From assembly GCA_945862355.1 (NCBI GenBank), contig CAMAYR010000022.1, positions 1-34,916 of the forward strand: a stretch of DNA of 34,916 bases, in the 5' to 3' direction. A program made the position numbers and the translations under genes. This DNA is from Devosia equisanguinis. Its GTDB lineage: Bacteria; Pseudomonadota; Alphaproteobacteria; Rhizobiales; Hyphomicrobiaceae. Positions within the stretch are counted from its first letter, which is position 1; each line of letters opens with the position of its first letter. Shown one piece after another: positions 1 through 7,695 of this stretch. The notes below the pieces were generated by a model. The model worked only from the letters and a program-made list of their open reading frames with translations, was not told the origin of the DNA and made no database searches.

Positions 1-699
1 GTCAAGACGCGCCGGTTTGCTGGCGATGTCTATCTGGGTGATCCCATCAACGCAGTCCGGATCTTCAACGAAAAGGGTGTCGATGAGATCGCGATACTGG
101 ACATCAGTCTGGGCAATCGGCGTGCGCCACCCAATCTCGAGATGCTGAGCGATATCGTCAACGAAGCGTTCGTGCCGATTTCATATGGTGGTCGCGTCCG
201 CTCGCCCGACCAAGTGGCGGCGCTGCTGCGCATAGGCGTCGAGAAGGTCGTGCTGAATACCGTGCTACATGAGGACTTCGACATATTGGCTGAGTGCGCC
301 CGCAAGTTCGGCTCTCAGTCAGTGGTGGCGAGCATCGACGTGAAGTCGTCGATGTTCGCGGGGCAGCGCGTTTATACCGATTGCGGCCGGCGCAAGACCG
401 GGCTCACGGCCGTCGAGTTCGCCGCGACGTGCGCAGCAGCTGGGGCTGGTGAGGTCATGATCAACTCAATTGATCGTGACGGCGAAATGGCGGGTTACGA
501 CTTGGCGTTGGTCAAGCAAGTGTCAGCGGCGGTCGAGGTGCCGGTGGTCGCCGTTGGCGGTGCCGGCGGTTCGGACGATCTTCGCAAAGCCGTGCGCGAA
601 GGCGGCGCGTGTGCTGCCGCGGCCGGCAGCATGTTTGTGTTCAAGGGGCCGCATCGCGCCGTGCTGATCTCGTATTCGGTGCCGGAGGAATTGCGGTGA
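1..699 (+). CDS. HisF2/WbuZ/AglZ-type acetamidino-modification protein (5' end cut by window edge)
   Basis: This open frame runs in from the left edge and ends at the TGA at 697-699, so roughly the first 15-20 residues are missing. It is a (beta-alpha)8 cyclase-like protein of the HisF family, but it resembles the polysaccharide branch (WbuZ, HisF2, AglZ) more than histidine-pathway HisF. Visible signatures are VKTRRF near the edge, GDPINAVRIFNEKGVDE, SYGGRVRS, ASIDVKSS (the second catalytic Asp region of HisF), INSIDRDG and AAGSMFVFKGPHRAVL. In known systems this subunit passes ammonia made by a HisH-like glutaminase to a PP-loop sugar amidotransferase, turning an acetamido into an acetamidino group. 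The HisH-like and PP-loop partners would be expected upstream, outside the window. A methyltransferase follows 19 bases later. Family assignment is firm; the sugar substrate is unknown. Confidence 0.87.
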   Translation, partial: VKTRRFAGDVYLGDPINAVRIFNEKGVDEIAILDISLGNRRAPPNLEMLSDIVNEAFVPISYGGRVRSPDQVAALLRIGVEKVVLNTVLHEDFDILAECARKFGSQSVVASIDVKSSMFAGQRVYTDCGRRKTGLTAVEFAATCAAAGAGEVMINSIDRDGEMAGYDLALVKQVSAAVEVPVVAVGGAGGSDDLRKAVREGGACAAAAGSMFVFKGPHRAVLISYSVPEELR

Positions 700-718
700 G
701 CGCCGTGCGGTCGATCGG

Positions 719-1303
719 ATGAGCGGCAAGCCCGAAACTTATCCGCACGTGCTCGCGTGGCTCGCGCACTTTGCCCGTAAACATCGGGGACGGTTGCGGG
801 TTCTCGAGGCGGGATGTGGCGGCGGTCAATACGCCGATGCGCTGCCGGGACATGAGTGGTTGGGTTTCGATCTGCCGGAAACTTGGTATGAGCGGCTTCG
901 ACCGCCGTCGTTCTTTGCTTCGGCCGAGCGGGTGCCGATTGCGTCCGAGACGGTCGACATTGTGTTCTCCGTCGCGGCTTTCGACTACTTCGAGAACCCG
1001 CAGAACGTGCTCGGCGAGTTTCACCGTGTGTTGCGCCCGGGCGGACAGTGCCTGATCTTCACCTATGATCTCGCGACGCTAAAGCAGATCCACCAGAACT
1101 GCCTCGCCTTGCCGGAAACCGCCACGGTGCGTGGCCACCACGTGACCGACGAAACTGAGATGCGGCGATTGGGGACGATTGCAGGGTTCGCGTATCTGCG
1201 GCCGCTGTGCTACATGCCTTGGAAACATGCGATAGAGAACGTGACCGTCGCGCTGAGACCAACCAATCACCGCACCTACTTGCTTGCGAGAGCCTCGGCA
1301 TGA
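719..1303 (+). CDS. Class I SAM-dependent methyltransferase
   Basis: The product is 194 residues. It has the SAM-binding motif I LEAGCGGG near residues 29-36, a FDLPE acidic segment near 50, and the post-motif segment around HRVLRPGGQCLIF, the usual pattern of a Rossmann-fold class I methyltransferase (Methyltransf_11 type). There is no signal peptide or membrane segment, so it should be cytoplasmic. It sits between the HisF2-like gene and a glycosyltransferase and overlaps the next start by 4 bases (ATGA at 1300-1303), so it is probably translated with them. A role in methylating a sugar or nucleotide-sugar of the locus is inferred from context only; the acceptor cannot be read from the sequence. 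Confidence 0.8.
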   Translation: MSGKPETYPHVLAWLAHFARKHRGRLRVLEAGCGGGQYADALPGHEWLGFDLPETWYERLRPPSFFASAERVPIASETVDIVFSVAAFDYFENPQNVLGEFHRVLRPGGQCLIFTYDLATLKQIHQNCLALPETATVRGHHVTDETEMRRLGTIAGFAYLRPLCYMPWKHAIENVTVALRPTNHRTYLLARASA

Positions 1304-2448
1304 GTGCTTTCCATCGCTTGCTGGTACTGTTCCCCGATCCGGTCACGCCGTTGATCGAGAAGGGCGAGATCACCGATCGCTATTTCAATCCAGGCGACTT
1401 GTTCGACGAGGTACATCTGGTCACTACTTGCGCCGATACCTACGCACCGGCCAGCATCCAGCGCATGGCCGGGAGAGCGCGGCTCGTGTGCCATCAACTC
1501 GATACGCCTCCGCTCTTCTTCTGGCGCACGCTCGGCTGGCAGCGCACGCTGATGGGGACGTGGCTTAGCCGTGCTGCCAGGCTCGGTGGGGAGATCAAGC
1601 CGAGCCTGATCCGGTGTTATCAACCCCACATCAATGCCTTCGCTGGCGCTGCTGCTCGGGTTGCGACAGGCGCGCCCTTGATCGTCAGCTTACATACGAG
1701 ACCGGACGTCTACTACGCGCAGAGCTTGGCCGAGCGTTATCGCATGACCGCGGTCGAGCGGCTGTATCGGCGCGGCCTCCGTCTTGCCGATCGCGTGGTT
1801 GCGATCTACGGATCACAAGCACCCTATTTGGCTCGCATCGGAATCGAACGGTTCGATCTGGCCTACAACATCATCAATCCCACGCGCATTGTCAGGAAGG
1901 CGGACTCCAGGGTTTCGGGCCGGCCGCGTGTCGTTTCGGTAGGGCGGCTGATCCCGGGCAAGTTGCCGCTTAACTTACTGCGTGCCTGCGCTCGCATCGA
2001 AGATGTGGAAGTGACGATTATCGGCGACGGCCCGCTGCGCGGTGCTCTGGAGGTCGAGGCGCGCACACTCGGCATCGGGGATAGGTGCCGCTTCATAGCA
2101 TCGATGCCGAACGACGAGGTGTGTAGCCGGCTGCATGAATGGGACGTCTTCGCCACGCACAGCGACTACCCCGAGATCCCCAAGGCGGTACTCGAGCCTT
2201 TTCTCGTTGGCTTGCCGATCGTCATCAACCGGCCGGCGAGCGACCGCGTGCCTGAGTACGAGGACGCACCTTGCCGCGTGGTTGAGAATAGCGTTGAGGG
2301 CTATCGCGCTGCGCTGGCCGATCTCATCGGCGACGACGGCGCCCGCGAACGATTGGGCCGAGCGGCCGGCGTGCACGCATGGAAGGTATGGGCGCCAGAG
2401 ACCACTGAGCAGCGTTATGCGGACATCTACCGGGAAATGACGGCGTGA
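1300..2448 (+). CDS. Glycosyltransferase family 4 (GT-B fold)
   Basis: The product is 382 residues from the ATG at 1300, chosen because it forms a 4-base ATGA overlap with the methyltransferase stop and because the N-terminus then reads as the first beta strand (FHRLLVLFP). The C-terminal half carries GT4 features: VVSVGRLIPGK, then IIGDGPLRGALE, then the donor-binding segment EIPKAVLEPFLVGLPIVI, which contains the spaced acidic residues of the E-x7-E type. It is a retaining nucleotide-sugar glycosyltransferase, presumably acting on the lipid-linked glycan at the inner face of the cytoplasmic membrane. Donor and acceptor are not predictable. The stop overlaps the next gene's GTG start (GTGA). 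Confidence 0.85.
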   Translation: MSAFHRLLVLFPDPVTPLIEKGEITDRYFNPGDLFDEVHLVTTCADTYAPASIQRMAGRARLVCHQLDTPPLFFWRTLGWQRTLMGTWLSRAARLGGEIKPSLIRCYQPHINAFAGAAARVATGAPLIVSLHTRPDVYYAQSLAERYRMTAVERLYRRGLRLADRVVAIYGSQAPYLARIGIERFDLAYNIINPTRIVRKADSRVSGRPRVVSVGRLIPGKLPLNLLRACARIEDVEVTIIGDGPLRGALEVEARTLGIGDRCRFIASMPNDEVCSRLHEWDVFATHSDYPEIPKAVLEPFLVGLPIVINRPASDRVPEYEDAPCRVVENSVEGYRAALADLIGDDGARERLGRAAGVHAWKVWAPETTEQRYADIYREMTA

Positions 2449-2969
2449 AGCGCGCGCATGTTCTTCCCGGGGTCATCGGCGCGATGCTGCTCGTGCAAGC
2501 CATCTATCTCGTCTACGCAATCGCGAAAAAGGAAACCGAGATCTTCGTCCATCGCGGTGACGGTACAATCGCCGATCTGCTCGCTTATAACGAGTACGGC
2601 TCCTGGAACACGGGCTATCGTCTGCACCGGATTTTCCGGGACTATTGCCGCGGGTGCACGGTTGAGGTGTCTGGGGAGGAGGGCTTTCCAGCCGAACAGC
2701 TTGCGGAGGTCGGCAAAGTCCGCCTCGTACATGTGGAGGCAGCATCGTGCCCGGGAACCATTGCTGGAGCAACTCTGGAGCCCACCGCACGCCGCTTCGA
2801 CCTGGCTACCGATGAGACTCCGTTCGGCCTCTTCAGGGCGAAAGATGCGAAGGTTTGGCGGCTGCCTGTCACCGTCGTGCTCGACAGCACCGTGACGACC
2901 TATCGGTCTTGCCGTGAGAACGGTGCAGATGCGATTTTGCCATTACCAACAGTTGGTTCACGCCGTTGA
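2445..2969 (+). CDS. Hypothetical single-pass membrane-anchored protein
   Basis: The product is 174 residues and starts with GTG in a GTGA overlap with the preceding glycosyltransferase. Residues about 7-27 form one hydrophobic segment after a short basic start (MKRAHVLPG), so it is probably a signal anchor with the remaining ~145 residues in the periplasm. The soluble part has several Cys (near DYCRGCTVEV, ASCPG and SCRENG) that could form disulfides. I do not recognise a family. It is overlapped by 4 bases by the polytopic membrane gene that follows, and the two together look like a unit, for example a polymerase or GT-C enzyme with an accessory periplasmic subunit. That pairing is inference from position only. 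Confidence 0.6.
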   Translation: MKRAHVLPGVIGAMLLVQAIYLVYAIAKKETEIFVHRGDGTIADLLAYNEYGSWNTGYRLHRIFRDYCRGCTVEVSGEEGFPAEQLAEVGKVRLVHVEAASCPGTIAGATLEPTARRFDLATDETPFGLFRAKDAKVWRLPVTVVLDSTVTTYRSCRENGADAILPLPTVGSRR

Positions 2970-4417
2970 GTTGGTTCCGGATTGTCATGGCGGAAATCGC
3001 CTTGCTTGCCACGTGTCTGGGCTCCGGTGCCTGGATCGCTTCGCGGATCGGTTTGTCAGGCCGTGACTTGAGTTTGGCGATCACGCTGTGCCTTGGCTTT
3101 ACGGCGTTCGCTGTTTGCGGCCTTGTGGTCATATTGCTGGGTGGTTGGCTGATACCTCGCCGTGTGCCTGCGGCATTGGTCGTATTGACCATAGCGGCAA
3201 CGATCGCTGCCATAGTTCATCGGCGGCATCTGCTCGCGCAGCCCCGGCTGCTCGTCGCATTGATCGCTGTGCTGGCGCTGTTCACACTGCGCAACTGGAC
3301 TTACCTCACCAACGACTCGTTCTTTTTGCATTACATTGTCGACTTGGCGATCGACCGTGGCCGCCTTGCGATGGATGACTACGGCTGGCACTTCCTGGGT
3401 CATCCGATTTGGCTGCATGTCGCGCAGATCTGGGCCAATGCGTTGGGTGAGCCGTTCATCCGCTGGGTATTTCCGGTAGCTTACCTGTTGGCTGCCTGGG
3501 TGGCGATCCGGGCGGCAACGGCCTCAACCGGCAAGGCCGAAATGCTGCTGGCAGTTGGGCCTGTCGTGCTTTTGTTCGGTAGCTACCAGATGGTGATCCA
3601 GGCGCAGATGGCCAATCACCATATGATGGTCGCGCTCATCCTACTGGTGGCTGGCGTGTTGCTGGTCCGTGACAACTCCAGGCAAGCGGCAATCGCTGCT
3701 GGCGTTATGCTGGCCTCGGTGCCGTTGATGCGCATGGAAGGAGCAATGCTGGTCGGGCTGTTCGCGCTCGGTCTTGCGCCGGTGCTGGCGACACCGGCCC
3801 GGGCAGCGCTCGTTACCGGAATTCCTTTGGTCGTGGCATTTCCCTGGTTCGCCTTCATTGCCGCGCATCGCAGCGACGGCATGCTCAGTCTATCCCAGCT
3901 GCTACTGAACTATGCGGCCCTTGCTCTGGTGTGTGGCGGCGTTTCTGCAATCCTGTTCCTGGCTAGATGGCCGTCGGGGGCTCGCGTTCTCGCCTCCTGG
4001 CAGTGGCTCTGCGCGGTCGGGGGGCTGTTGCTGATCGTCGGAGGTGCAGTAGTGAGCCCTGCAACGACGCTTTCCAACATCTCGATTGTCCCGCAGAACA
4101 TGCTTGTGTTCGCTCGATGGGGCGTATTCTGGGACGTGGCTTTGCTCGTTACGTTGGGGCTTGCTGGAGCACGCCTGTGTCGTGTGCAGTTGCCGCCCAG
4201 TCCTTATGCGAGTTTCGCTGCGGTGACGTTCCTTGTCGTCGGTCTATTGTTCTTTGTTGGGGCCATGCGCGGACCTTATCGGTACAACTGGAGCGACTCG
4301 GCCACGCGAATGCTCGTTCACGTCGCACCGCTGGCTGCCGTCTGGCTTGGCGAGCGGTTAGCCATACTGCAGCAGGCTATTGCGGCGAAGAACGGTCGCC
4401 AGAAAGACTTATTGTGA
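2966..4417 (+). CDS. Polytopic membrane protein, Wzy-like or GT-C-like
   Basis: The product is 483 residues and very hydrophobic, with about a dozen predicted membrane spans separated by short loops. Its first larger extracytoplasmic loop carries NDSFFLHYIVDLAIDRG followed by DDYGWHFLGHPIW. An acidic/aromatic loop after the first spans is typical of GT-C glycosyltransferases and is also seen in O-antigen polymerases. The start taken is TTG 2966, which forms a TTGA overlap with the previous stop; an in-frame ATG at 2987 is the alternative and would shorten the protein by 7 residues. In a locus that also has a Wzx-like flippase, a Wzy-type polymerase would be expected, and this is the best candidate in the window. 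A specific function cannot be assigned. Confidence 0.7.
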   Translation: MSWFRIVMAEIALLATCLGSGAWIASRIGLSGRDLSLAITLCLGFTAFAVCGLVVILLGGWLIPRRVPAALVVLTIAATIAAIVHRRHLLAQPRLLVALIAVLALFTLRNWTYLTNDSFFLHYIVDLAIDRGRLAMDDYGWHFLGHPIWLHVAQIWANALGEPFIRWVFPVAYLLAAWVAIRAATASTGKAEMLLAVGPVVLLFGSYQMVIQAQMANHHMMVALILLVAGVLLVRDNSRQAAIAAGVMLASVPLMRMEGAMLVGLFALGLAPVLATPARAALVTGIPLVVAFPWFAFIAAHRSDGMLSLSQLLLNYAALALVCGGVSAILFLARWPSGARVLASWQWLCAVGGLLLIVGGAVVSPATTLSNISIVPQNMLVFARWGVFWDVALLVTLGLAGARLCRVQLPPSPYASFAAVTFLVVGLLFFVGAMRGPYRYNWSDSATRMLVHVAPLAAVWLGERLAILQQAIAAKNGRQKDLL

Positions 4418-4430
4418 CCCTAACCGCTAT

Positions 4431-4485
4431 GCGTTCGCTCGTTTGAACGCTCAGACGCTTCAGATCCTGTGTGCGCGATGGCGCA
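4431..4485 (+). other. Two small inverted repeats in the 122-bp gap before gmhA
   Basis: The gap between the polytopic membrane gene and gmhA holds GCGTTC (4431-4436) paired with GAACGC (4445-4450) across an 8-base loop, and TGCGC (4472-4476) paired with GCGCA (4481-4485) across GATG. Neither is followed by a T-run, so they are not classical terminators. They could be weak RNA hairpins in a leader or chance in GC-rich DNA. This is one of only a few gaps over 100 bp in an otherwise tightly packed locus, so an internal promoter here is possible, but I see no convincing -35/-10 pair. Confidence 0.25.
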
Positions 4486-4539
4486 TTCCGCCGATCCGGT
4501 CCAACTGCCGATCCGTTCCCGCCTGCCGATAGGACCACC

Positions 4540-5109
4540 ATGGATCAGACACTGACGGCCTACATCAGGACCGCGGCTGCCAATCTCGAGCGTGCGGCAA
4601 ATGCCGGTCTCGATCAGCAGATGGAAGCCGCGATCGCAGCCATGAGCGCGGCGTTGAAAGCGCGACATCCTGTGCTGGTATGCGGCAATGGTGGCTCCCA
4701 GTCCGATGCCCAGCATATCGCTGGGGAGCTTGCTTCCCGCTTCCTGCGTGAAGGCAAAGGCCTGCCGGTGATCGCTTTGGGTGCGAACTCGGCGACACTC
4801 ACAGCATGGTCCAACGACTACGCCTACGACACGATCTTCGCACGCGAGGTCGAGGCCTATGGCGCTGCGGGGGGAGTGTGTCTCGGGATCAGCACGAGTG
4901 GCAACTCGCGGAATGTCGTCAACGCGCTCGAGCGGGCACGAGACCTATCCATGCGCACGATCGGGCTGACTGGAAACGGCGGCGGCCGTATCAAAGACGT
5001 GGCGGACATCCTGCTCGACGTGCCCGAGAAAAGCACGCCGCGTATCCAGGAGATTCACATTTGCCTCTACCACTACATGTGCGGCCGTGTTGAAGCCAAT
5101 TGTCGGTAG
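4540..5109 (+). CDS. gmhA: Phosphoheptose isomerase (sedoheptulose 7-phosphate isomerase)
   Basis: The product is 189 residues, normal for GmhA. The start is the ATG at 4540 with AGGA at 4531-4534; an upstream in-frame start at 4471 would add 23 poorly conserved residues. The SIS-domain signature CGNGGSQSDAQHIAGEL lies at residues 48-64 with the expected metal His 59 and catalytic Glu 63. It is followed by STSGNS (118-123), a phosphate-binding loop, and IQEIHICLYHYMC near the C-terminus with the second metal His. The family converts D-sedoheptulose 7-phosphate to D-glycero-D-manno-heptose 7-phosphate in the cytoplasm. No heptose kinase, nucleotidyltransferase or GmhB is visible nearby; the next gene is a NeuB-family synthase. 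It may supply heptose for LPS core, or the aldose for the sugar-acid synthase. Confidence 0.9.
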   Translation: MDQTLTAYIRTAAANLERAANAGLDQQMEAAIAAMSAALKARHPVLVCGNGGSQSDAQHIAGELASRFLREGKGLPVIALGANSATLTAWSNDYAYDTIFAREVEAYGAAGGVCLGISTSGNSRNVVNALERARDLSMRTIGLTGNGGGRIKDVADILLDVPEKSTPRIQEIHICLYHYMCGRVEANCR

Positions 5110-5161
5110 TTGAATCGGGATGACCGGCGGCATAAGAGCAGCAACCACTCGGAGGAACACT

Positions 5162-6037
5162 ATGAAGCGCGACAGCATCACCATCGGGGGAACGAAGGTT
5201 GGCGAGGGCCAGTCGTGCTATCTCGTTGCAGAGATCGGTATCAACCACAATGGTGACCTCGAGCTTGCCAAGAAACTCGTCGATCGGGCCGTGGAGGCCG
5301 GTTTTCACGCCGTAAAGTTCCAGAAGCGGACTGTCGATGTCGTCTACTCAAAGGCCGAGCTGGAGCGCCCGCGAGAGTCGCCATTCGGCACGACCAATGG
5401 GCAATTGAAATACGGACTGGAGTTCGGGGAGCAGCAGTTCAACTCGATCGACGCCTATTGCCGTGAAAAAAAGATCCAGTGGTTTGCATCACCCTGGGAC
5501 GAGGCAAGCGTCGACTTTCTCGAACGCTACAAGCCCGTTTGCTACAAGATCGCTTCGGCAAGTCTGACGGATGATGGCCTACTGCGCCATATGAAGGCGA
5601 AGAAGCGTCCGCTCATCCTATCGACCGGCATGAGCACGCTAGCCCAGATCGATCATGCGGTCGAGGTGCTGCGCGGCGCCGAGTTGATGCTGCTCCACAC
5701 CACTTCGACCTATCCCTCGCGTGACGAGGACTTGAACCTCGCCTGCATCAATACGCTGCGCGATCGCTACCAGCTGCCGATCGGCTATAGCGGGCACGAG
5801 ACCGGCGTCATGCCTTCAGTGATGGCGGTCGTTGGTTACGGCGCGGTGCTCGTCGAGCGCCATATCACGTTGAACCGCGCCATGTGGGGCAGCGATCACG
5901 CGGCACGCCTGGAGCCGCGCGGCATGGAGCTGCTGGCGGAGTACATAGCGCAATGGCGCAAGATCCGCGGCGACGGCACCAAGCGCGTGCTCGATGCGGA
6001 GATCGAGATACAGAAGAAGTTGCGCCGGGTGGGTTGA
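5162..6037 (+). CDS. NeuB-family sugar-acid synthase lacking the C-terminal SAF domain
   Basis: The product is 291 residues. ATG 5162 is chosen because GGAGGA lies at 5151-5156. It is a TIM-barrel PEP-dependent synthase of the N-acetylneuraminate synthase family: AEIGINHNGD (residues 23-32, catalytic Glu 24), AVKFQKRT (50-57), KIASASL, LSTGMSTL, the LHTTSTYPS strand, GYSGHETG and the VERHITLNRAMWGSDHAARLEP block that holds the metal and acceptor site. The family condenses PEP with an aldose to a 3-deoxy-2-ulosonic acid. Usual members are about 335-350 residues and end in an antifreeze-like (SAF) domain; this one stops right after the barrel. The stop is genuine in this reading and no SAF-like sequence follows. 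Neighbours are gmhA, a KdsC-type phosphatase and a CMP-sugar-acid synthetase. Confidence 0.87.
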   Translation: MKRDSITIGGTKVGEGQSCYLVAEIGINHNGDLELAKKLVDRAVEAGFHAVKFQKRTVDVVYSKAELERPRESPFGTTNGQLKYGLEFGEQQFNSIDAYCREKKIQWFASPWDEASVDFLERYKPVCYKIASASLTDDGLLRHMKAKKRPLILSTGMSTLAQIDHAVEVLRGAELMLLHTTSTYPSRDEDLNLACINTLRDRYQLPIGYSGHETGVMPSVMAVVGYGAVLVERHITLNRAMWGSDHAARLEPRGMELLAEYIAQWRKIRGDGTKRVLDAEIEIQKKLRRVG

Positions 6038-6069
6038 GCGTTAGACGCGGCCCAAGGAACGGACACAGC

Positions 6070-7215
6070 ATGACGCGGCGCCTCCTTCATCTAGTCAACG
6101 CCCACAGCACGAACATTGGCAATGGCGCGCTGATAGAGGGCGTCGAGCGCGTGCTGGCGGAAGACTCGATCAAGCCGATCGATTGGCGGCGAGAGCCGTG
6201 GGACGACTATACATTTGAGTTCAAGCGTTTCGATCGTGAGTTCGTAAGCCTCGTCAATCAGCACGACGCCCTGATCGTGAACGGCGCGGTCGCCATCAAT
6301 GGCCGCAGCTACCTTCGCAACGCCGGGATGCGCTTCGACCTTCCCGAGGATCTGTGGGGTGAGATCAAGCGGCCCGTCATTTTTTATGGACTTTCCTATC
6401 GGCACTGGGCTGGACAACCGTTTCACCACCTCGACAAATTCAAGGCGGCCGTCGCACGGATCCAGAGCAACGCCGCCATGCTGCTGGGCGTGCGAAACGA
6501 CGGCACCAAAGCTTGGTTGCGGGATACGATGGGCATCGACGTGGCGCGTGTCGTAGAGGTGCCCGATACCGCTGTTTTCGTGCCCTACGACGACGGCGCC
6601 CCTGTGCCGGAATTCGAGTCCAAGCGACTGAACGTGATCGTGGCGCTGAACGACGAGGATACAACGCAGCGCTACGCCGAGGCCGGTTCGCGCGAGCGGA
6701 TGCTACGCTGCCTCTCCGGGGCGGTCACGGGCATGCTCTCGCATTGGGATATGAACATTATACTCGCGCCGCATTACTTCGACGATCATCGTATGATTGC
6801 CGACTTCATTGACATGTGCCCACCGCGGTTGGCGCACCAGCGCATGATTTCCAGCGGGCTCGCCCGCGTGGGCAATACGCGGCAGTTCTTTGGCCGATAT
6901 GCGCGCGCCGATCTCGTCATCGCCATGCGGGTGCATTCGATGTCGCCCTCGATTGGGCTGGGCGTGCCGATGATACCGCTCGTCACGCAGGATCGTATGG
7001 TTGACTTTCTTGCCGACGTAGGGCTGGCCGACCTCGCAGTCGATGCGCTGGCACCGGACCTGGAAACGCGACTGTTTACAGCCGTGGAGCGCGTCCTCGC
7101 TGATCCCGACGCGACCCGCGCCCGGTTCGCTACTGCCAAGGCTGGCATGCGCCAGCGTCTTTCAGCATTCAACGATCGGGTCATTGCGCTGCTCGATGGG
7201 AGCGTACCCGTATGA
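6070..7215 (+). CDS. Polysaccharide pyruvyl transferase family protein
   Basis: The product is 381 residues from ATG 6070, with AAGGA at 6054-6058 as a somewhat distant ribosome site. The N-terminus LLHLVNAHSTNIGNGALIEGV matches the opening strand and Gly-rich loop of the PS_pyruv_trans (CsaB/WcaK) family. Later come IVNGAVAINGR, IFYGLSYRHW, LLGVRNDGTKAWL (the family's short R-x-S/D segment) and the C-terminal VIAMRVHSMSPSIGLGVPMIPL, the conserved R-x-H-x3 nucleotide/donor region. Known members transfer pyruvate from PEP to make ketal-linked pyruvylated sugars; some relatives act as glycosyltransferases. It lies between the synthase and the phosphatase of the sugar-acid module and overlaps the phosphatase by 4 bases (ATGA). 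The acceptor sugar is unknown. Confidence 0.8.
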   Translation: MTRRLLHLVNAHSTNIGNGALIEGVERVLAEDSIKPIDWRREPWDDYTFEFKRFDREFVSLVNQHDALIVNGAVAINGRSYLRNAGMRFDLPEDLWGEIKRPVIFYGLSYRHWAGQPFHHLDKFKAAVARIQSNAAMLLGVRNDGTKAWLRDTMGIDVARVVEVPDTAVFVPYDDGAPVPEFESKRLNVIVALNDEDTTQRYAEAGSRERMLRCLSGAVTGMLSHWDMNIILAPHYFDDHRMIADFIDMCPPRLAHQRMISSGLARVGNTRQFFGRYARADLVIAMRVHSMSPSIGLGVPMIPLVTQDRMVDFLADVGLADLAVDALAPDLETRLFTAVERVLADPDATRARFATAKAGMRQRLSAFNDRVIALLDGSVPV

Positions 7216-7682
7216 CGTCCTTCGTCGGAGAGACAGATCTGGTCGTCTTTGATTTCGACGGTGTGCTGACCGACAATCGTGTGCTGGTAATGCAGGACGG
7301 CCAAGAGGCGGTGTTTTGCAATCGTGCAGATGGCTTGGCGTTCGACATGTTTCGCGCCAAGGGGCTGCCCGCACTTATCCTTTCGACCGAGACCAATCCG
7401 GTCGTTGCTGCTCGCGGCCTAAAATTGAAGATACCCGTCGTGCAAGGTGTGGCCGACAAGGGCGTGGCCATCGAGATGATCTGCAGGGAACGCGGAATCG
7501 ATCTAGCTCGCACGATGTTCGTGGGCAATGACGTCAACGATCTGCCGGCGATGGCGCGGGTCGGCTTGCCGGTCGCGGTGTCGGATGCCCACCCAGCTGT
7601 CAAGGCGAATGCACGCCACGTACTGGTGACCCGCGGCGGCGACGGTGTGGCGCGCGAGATTGCCGGTCTGGTTCTGGGCTAA
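7212..7682 (+). CDS. KdsC-type HAD phosphatase
   Basis: The product is 156 residues, the size of capless KdsC/YrbI phosphatases. The HAD motif I is FDFDGVLTD at about residues 13-21, with nucleophile Asp 14 and acid/base Asp 16. Motif II is the LSTE segment, motif III the Lys of VADKG, and motif IV GNDVNDLPAM. KdsC removes the phosphate from Kdo 8-phosphate; close relatives act on Kdn 9-phosphate and Neu5Ac 9-phosphate, and the same domain is fused to some CMP-NeuA enzymes. Here it is immediately followed by a neuA-type gene and preceded by a NeuB-type one, so it most likely dephosphorylates the product of that synthase. Its presence implies that the synthase uses a phosphorylated aldose. Confidence 0.87.
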   Translation: MTSFVGETDLVVFDFDGVLTDNRVLVMQDGQEAVFCNRADGLAFDMFRAKGLPALILSTETNPVVAARGLKLKIPVVQGVADKGVAIEMICRERGIDLARTMFVGNDVNDLPAMARVGLPVAVSDAHPAVKANARHVLVTRGGDGVAREIAGLVLG

Positions 7683-7695
7683 GCGGCACTGAATC

